From Planctomycetota bacterium (GTDB taxonomy: Bacteria; Planctomycetota; Phycisphaerae; Sedimentisphaerales; Anaerohalosphaeraceae): 50,947 nucleotides of DNA. The notes under the pieces are model-generated. The model was not told the origin of the DNA, did no database searches, and saw nothing but the letters and a program-made list of their open reading frames with translations. Location: assembly GCA_029552545.1 (NCBI GenBank), contig JAKPDO010000020.1, positions 1 to 50,947 of the forward strand. The letters are read 5' to 3'. The first letter of the stretch is position 1, and every line of letters begins with the position of its first letter. The position numbers and the translations under genes were made by a program. Positions 49,463-50,947 of the stretch are shown here, in pieces.

Positions 49463-50947
49463 CTACGGCCGGCACGCATCCGGATTGTTGTAGCCGCAGG
49501 CCATCCATTGGGAGGCAAAGACGGCAAAATCCGCCAGGTCCACCCTGCAGTCGCCGGTGGCATCCATTGTCGGCCTGTTCACACAAATCGGCGGCACAAC
49601 CGGCGGGTCCTCCGGGTCCGGTCCTGAGGTGCTGCTCAGACTGGCAAAGGCCGTCCCGCCGTCAAAGCCCAGATTGATCCGGCCCCCGTTGGGGTTCGGC
49701 TCATATTTGACGCCGTCCTCCGGGTCGCCCTTGTCTATGCAGGGACTTGTTTGGCTGTCGTTAACCCATTGCTGAGCGGCGGAATCCCAGCGGCCGTATT
49801 GAGACAGCAGCGTATAATCTCCGGCCGTCCAGACAGTATCATTCCATTGGCCCCGCGCCGCAAAGAGCGGGTTGGCATACATATCTCCCGTTTTGGCGTA
49901 GTTGTTGTAAAAATTGCCGCCGGCATTCTGCCAGAAGCAGTTATAGCGGTTCTCCGCAGGCCCGTAAATCCCTTTGCCTCCGTTGTAGGCAAGGATGTTG
50001 TTCTTCACGATGCCGTTGCAGTGTATCACAGCATGTCCTTTGTTTTCGGCGATTGTGTTGTTGATGACGGATGTGCACGAATAGACGCCGTCGGACTGGC
50101 TGCCGACAATCAGATTGTTTCGGACAGTCCCTGCAAACTCCGAGACGCCGCGGCCGCCGCTACCGGAAATGGTGTTTTCCCGAAGCTGCTGGGAACCGCC
50201 GCTGACGCCGTGGGAGCGGCTGCCGGAAATCACATTGTGATGAATATCCGCACTGCAGCCGGTCACACCGGTGCCGTTGTCCAGAATCGTATTCTCAAAA
50301 ATCTCACCCGTGCAGGCATTTAAACCGGCGATTTTGTTTTGGGTGATTTGGTTGTTTCGGACGGCGCCGCTGCACGAAGAAAGCCCCGACCCTGCATTGC
50401 CGGAAACGGTGTTTTCGTAAATCATTCCGGAGCACAAACTGATTCCGTGTCCCTGATTGCCGGAAATTTGGTTGAAGGAAATCTCCCCGCCGGAGCAGCT
50501 GGCCACACCATCGGAACGATTCTTTTCAATTCGATTGTTTCGGACGGCGCCGGACGCCTGAGCAATCCCCCGGCCCCTGTTGTCAGAGACTGTATTGCCG
50601 ACAACATCCCCTGTACAAAGAACAATGCCTTCTTTGTTTCTGTCGATGATGTTCTCTTCGAGGGTCCCTCGATGATTGTAAACCCCGATGCCCAAATTGG
50701 TTGAAATCGTATTGTTTTTGACTCGGCCGGAACCATTTTGAACGGCATGACCCCAGTTGAGGGTTATCTGATTCCCCTCCAGGTCGCCGCCGCCGGATAC
50801 TCCAAACCGATTTTTCTGAATCGTATTTCCGGACAGATAGGGCAGCGAATCATACATACACAGCACACCGTATTCAAATCCGGAAATCGTATTGCCGAGA
50901 ATCATCGGGGCAGTGTTGGCACACAGAATTCCTTGGCCGGAGAAGAC
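49463..50947 (-). CDS. exported parallel beta-helix protein with dockerin-like tail, cut by right edge
   Basis: The frame is open to the right edge, so the start and any signal peptide are missing; 494 codons are visible. About 12 to 15 rungs of roughly 21-22 residues are seen with the pattern N-x-I/V-x-x-N-x-x-x-G-hydrophobic-x-x-C-S/T-G (for example SGNQGHGISLCSG, SGNAGSGLSSCSG, DNGTGVTGCSA). This is a right-handed parallel beta-helix of the NosD/pectate-lyase-like type. Most rungs have Cys at the same place. Then comes a loop region (DKGDPEDGVKYEPNPNGGRI) often found at the end of such proteins, and the half dockerin DATGDCRVDLADFAVFASQW. It may bind or cleave polysaccharide; no catalytic residues could be assigned. 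Confidence 0.85.
   Translation of the reverse strand, partial: VFSGQGILCANTAPMILGNTISGFEYGVLCMYDSLPYLSGNTIQKNRFGVSGGGDLEGNQITLNWGHAVQNGSGRVKNNTISTNLGIGVYNHRGTLEENIIDRNKEGIVLCTGDVVGNTVSDNRGRGIAQASGAVRNNRIEKNRSDGVASCSGGEISFNQISGNQGHGISLCSGMIYENTVSGNAGSGLSSCSGAVRNNQITQNKIAGLNACTGEIFENTILDNGTGVTGCSADIHHNVISGSRSHGVSGGSQQLRENTISGSGGRGVSEFAGTVRNNLIVGSQSDGVYSCTSVINNTIAENKGHAVIHCNGIVKNNILAYNGGKGIYGPAENRYNCFWQNAGGNFYNNYAKTGDMYANPLFAARGQWNDTVWTAGDYTLLSQYGRWDSAAQQWVNDSQTSPCIDKGDPEDGVKYEPNPNGGRINLGFDGGTAFASLSSTSGPDPEDPPVVPPICVNRPTMDATGDCRVDLADFAVFASQWMACGYNNPDACRP

Overview
The window most resembles a chromosome segment from a member of the Planctomycetota, probably a Phycisphaerae/Sedimentisphaerales-like polysaccharide-degrading anaerobe. 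The assignment is inferred from gene content. It rests on a protein with a PEP-CTERM sorting tail, three exported proteins ending in a single dockerin-like half repeat, an ECF sigma/FecR pair of planctomycete style, a V-type (not F-type) ATPase operon, a GH106-type protein, a secreted GH5 and a GH94 phosphorylase. No rRNA or tRNA gene was seen.

Layout. 1-880: the 5' part of an APS kinase gene (leftward, cut by the window edge) and a divergent rubrerythrin-like gene. 1162-7531: a complete type II-C CRISPR-Cas locus with 29 identical 36-bp repeats and 28 spacers, then leftward cas9-cas1-cas2, with a rightward tracrRNA upstream of cas9. cas9 is split by a one-base shift in an A7 run. 7616-14325: priA, a TauE/SafE-type permease and a large GH106-like secreted protein. 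14532-24238: a cytidylate-kinase-like gene and a nine-gene V-ATPase operon (H-I-K-E-C-F-A-B-D) whose c-ring subunit carries a sodium-binding type signature. 24375-26240: a membrane protein with a helical-repeat tail.

26582-30691: a three-gene cluster encoding a membrane-anchored GrpE-like protein, a lidless Hsp70 and a membrane-anchored protein ending in TerB-like and J-like (HPD) segments. Read together this is a complete chaperone triad in which both co-chaperones are membrane-tethered. It is my main candidate for an undescribed system.

30701-34275: a secreted GH5 gene overlapping a cytoplasmic GH94 cellobiose phosphorylase gene. 34449-39777: an ECF sigma factor, a FecR-type anti-sigma with a carbohydrate-binding-like ectodomain, a LamG-like exported protein and a PEP-CTERM protein. 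39830-41393: an AT-rich patch with a DUF3800 gene broken by an in-frame stop. 41394-45200: a PEP/pyruvate-binding protein fused to a P-loop-less KaiC-like domain, and a lamin-tail-like exported protein. 45335-49174: thiC under a TPP riboswitch, a divergent SYLF lipoprotein, hpt, and an M24B aminopeptidase. 49463-end: a parallel beta-helix protein cut by the right edge.

In function, the window joins polymer capture and degradation (GH106, GH5, GH94, LamG, beta-helix, sigma/anti-sigma sensing), ion-coupled energetics, a membrane chaperone module and an antiviral locus. Promoter calls are by eye from -35/-10 match and spacing. Domain calls are from remembered family motifs, with no database search.
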